40,011 bases of DNA, from positions 1-40,011 of the forward strand of contig JAAZZF010000044.1 in NCBI GenBank assembly GCA_014239275.1, in the 5' to 3' direction. The position numbers were made by a program, and so were the translations under genes. The notes under the pieces were generated by a model that was not told the origin of the DNA, searched no databases, and saw only the letters and a program-made list of their open reading frames with translations. Source of the stretch: Flavobacteriaceae bacterium (GTDB lineage: Bacteria; Bacteroidota; Bacteroidia; Flavobacteriales; Flavobacteriaceae). This document shows, one piece after another, positions 39,814 to 40,011 of this stretch; position 1 is the first letter of the stretch, and the number at the start of each line of letters is the position of its first letter.

Positions 39814-40011
39814 ATGAATAAAAATATTAAATATCTTCTTTTTGGGGTTTTATCGTTAATAGTATTATGTCTTGCAATATTTAATTTTTTTCAAATTAAT
39901 ATATATAATTACTTTATTAATTCCACCATAGAAAAATCCCTATATACGCAAAAGTTTAATAAAGAAGAAATTGTTGTCTTTACAATTGGTACAGGCTCTC
40001 CTGTAAGTGCT
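39814..40011 (+). CDS. Membrane-anchored protein, N-terminal part; possible MBL-fold hydrolase
   Basis: The frame from ATG 39814 runs off the window after 66 codons. An N-terminal membrane helix (YLLFGVLSLIVLCLAIFNFF) is followed by a short linker and then EEIVVFTIGTGSPVSA. The hydrophobic strand followed by GTGSP resembles the first strand and turn of ribonuclease-Z-like metallo-beta-lactamase-fold hydrolases. The metal-binding HxHxDH motif, which would decide the matter, lies beyond the window. It starts 15 bases after the lipoprotein gene and is probably co-transcribed with it. Confidence 0.55.
   Translation, partial: MNKNIKYLLFGVLSLIVLCLAIFNFFQINIYNYFINSTIEKSLYTQKFNKEEIVVFTIGTGSPVSA

Overview
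The window is a strongly AT-rich piece of a Bacteroidota genome, most likely an uncultured or poorly known marine member of the Flavobacteriia. Supporting signs are the overwhelming use of AGA for arginine, Bacteroidota-type promoter boxes (TAnnTTTG), almost no Shine-Dalgarno sequences, many short lipoprotein signals, a large TonB-dependent receptor with a CarboxypepD_reg-like N-terminal domain, a DUF6029-like barrel and a DUF4920 protein. Genes are tightly packed, with overlaps of 1-31 bases. No rRNA operon, CRISPR array, transposase or phage gene was seen.

Layout. (1) 1-3201: end of an outer-membrane barrel gene, then a divergent threonine-degradation pair (kbl and an SDR-type threonine dehydrogenase). 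(2) 3202-6237: lipoprotein sulfatase, a previously hidden 45-residue ORF, and an alpha/beta hydrolase. (3) 6238-11122: two SnoaL/NTF2-like lipoproteins flanking a tRNA-Arg(ACG), and a coupled run of secreted beta-propellers plus a DUF4920 protein. One propeller carries a Met/Lys-rich decapeptide repeat. (4) 11211-16141: alkaline phosphatase, CotH-like protein, membrane protein, DUF1080 protein and a trans-acting enoyl-reductase-like protein. (5) 16142-19270: two tiny membrane proteins, then, behind a conspicuous dyad operator, a lysine-degradation pair (lysine/saccharopine dehydrogenase-like and ALDH7).

(6) 19292-37163 is the most interesting part. Two minus-strand transcription units are separated by a perfect palindromic terminator. 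They encode an acyl-CoA dehydrogenase pair, a MaoC hydratase, an SDR, a thiolase, a PTGR/CurA-like enone reductase, two crotonase-family enzymes and an acyl-CoA carboxyltransferase with no biotin partner in the window. Facing them on the plus strand are a long-chain acyl-CoA ligase, an alpha/beta hydrolase, a TonB receptor with two very hydrophobic inserts and a nitronate-monooxygenase-like flavoprotein. An acetoacetyl-CoA ligase follows on the minus strand. Together this reads as uptake, CoA activation and beta-oxidation of a hydrophobic, probably branched or cyclic, carboxylate such as a steroid- or terpenoid-like compound. The substrate is inferred, not shown.

(7) 37193-40011: small membrane protein, fatty-acid-hydroxylase/sterol-desaturase family protein, a lipoprotein whose arginine codons differ sharply from those counted in a neighbour, and the start of a membrane-anchored protein that may be an MBL-fold hydrolase.
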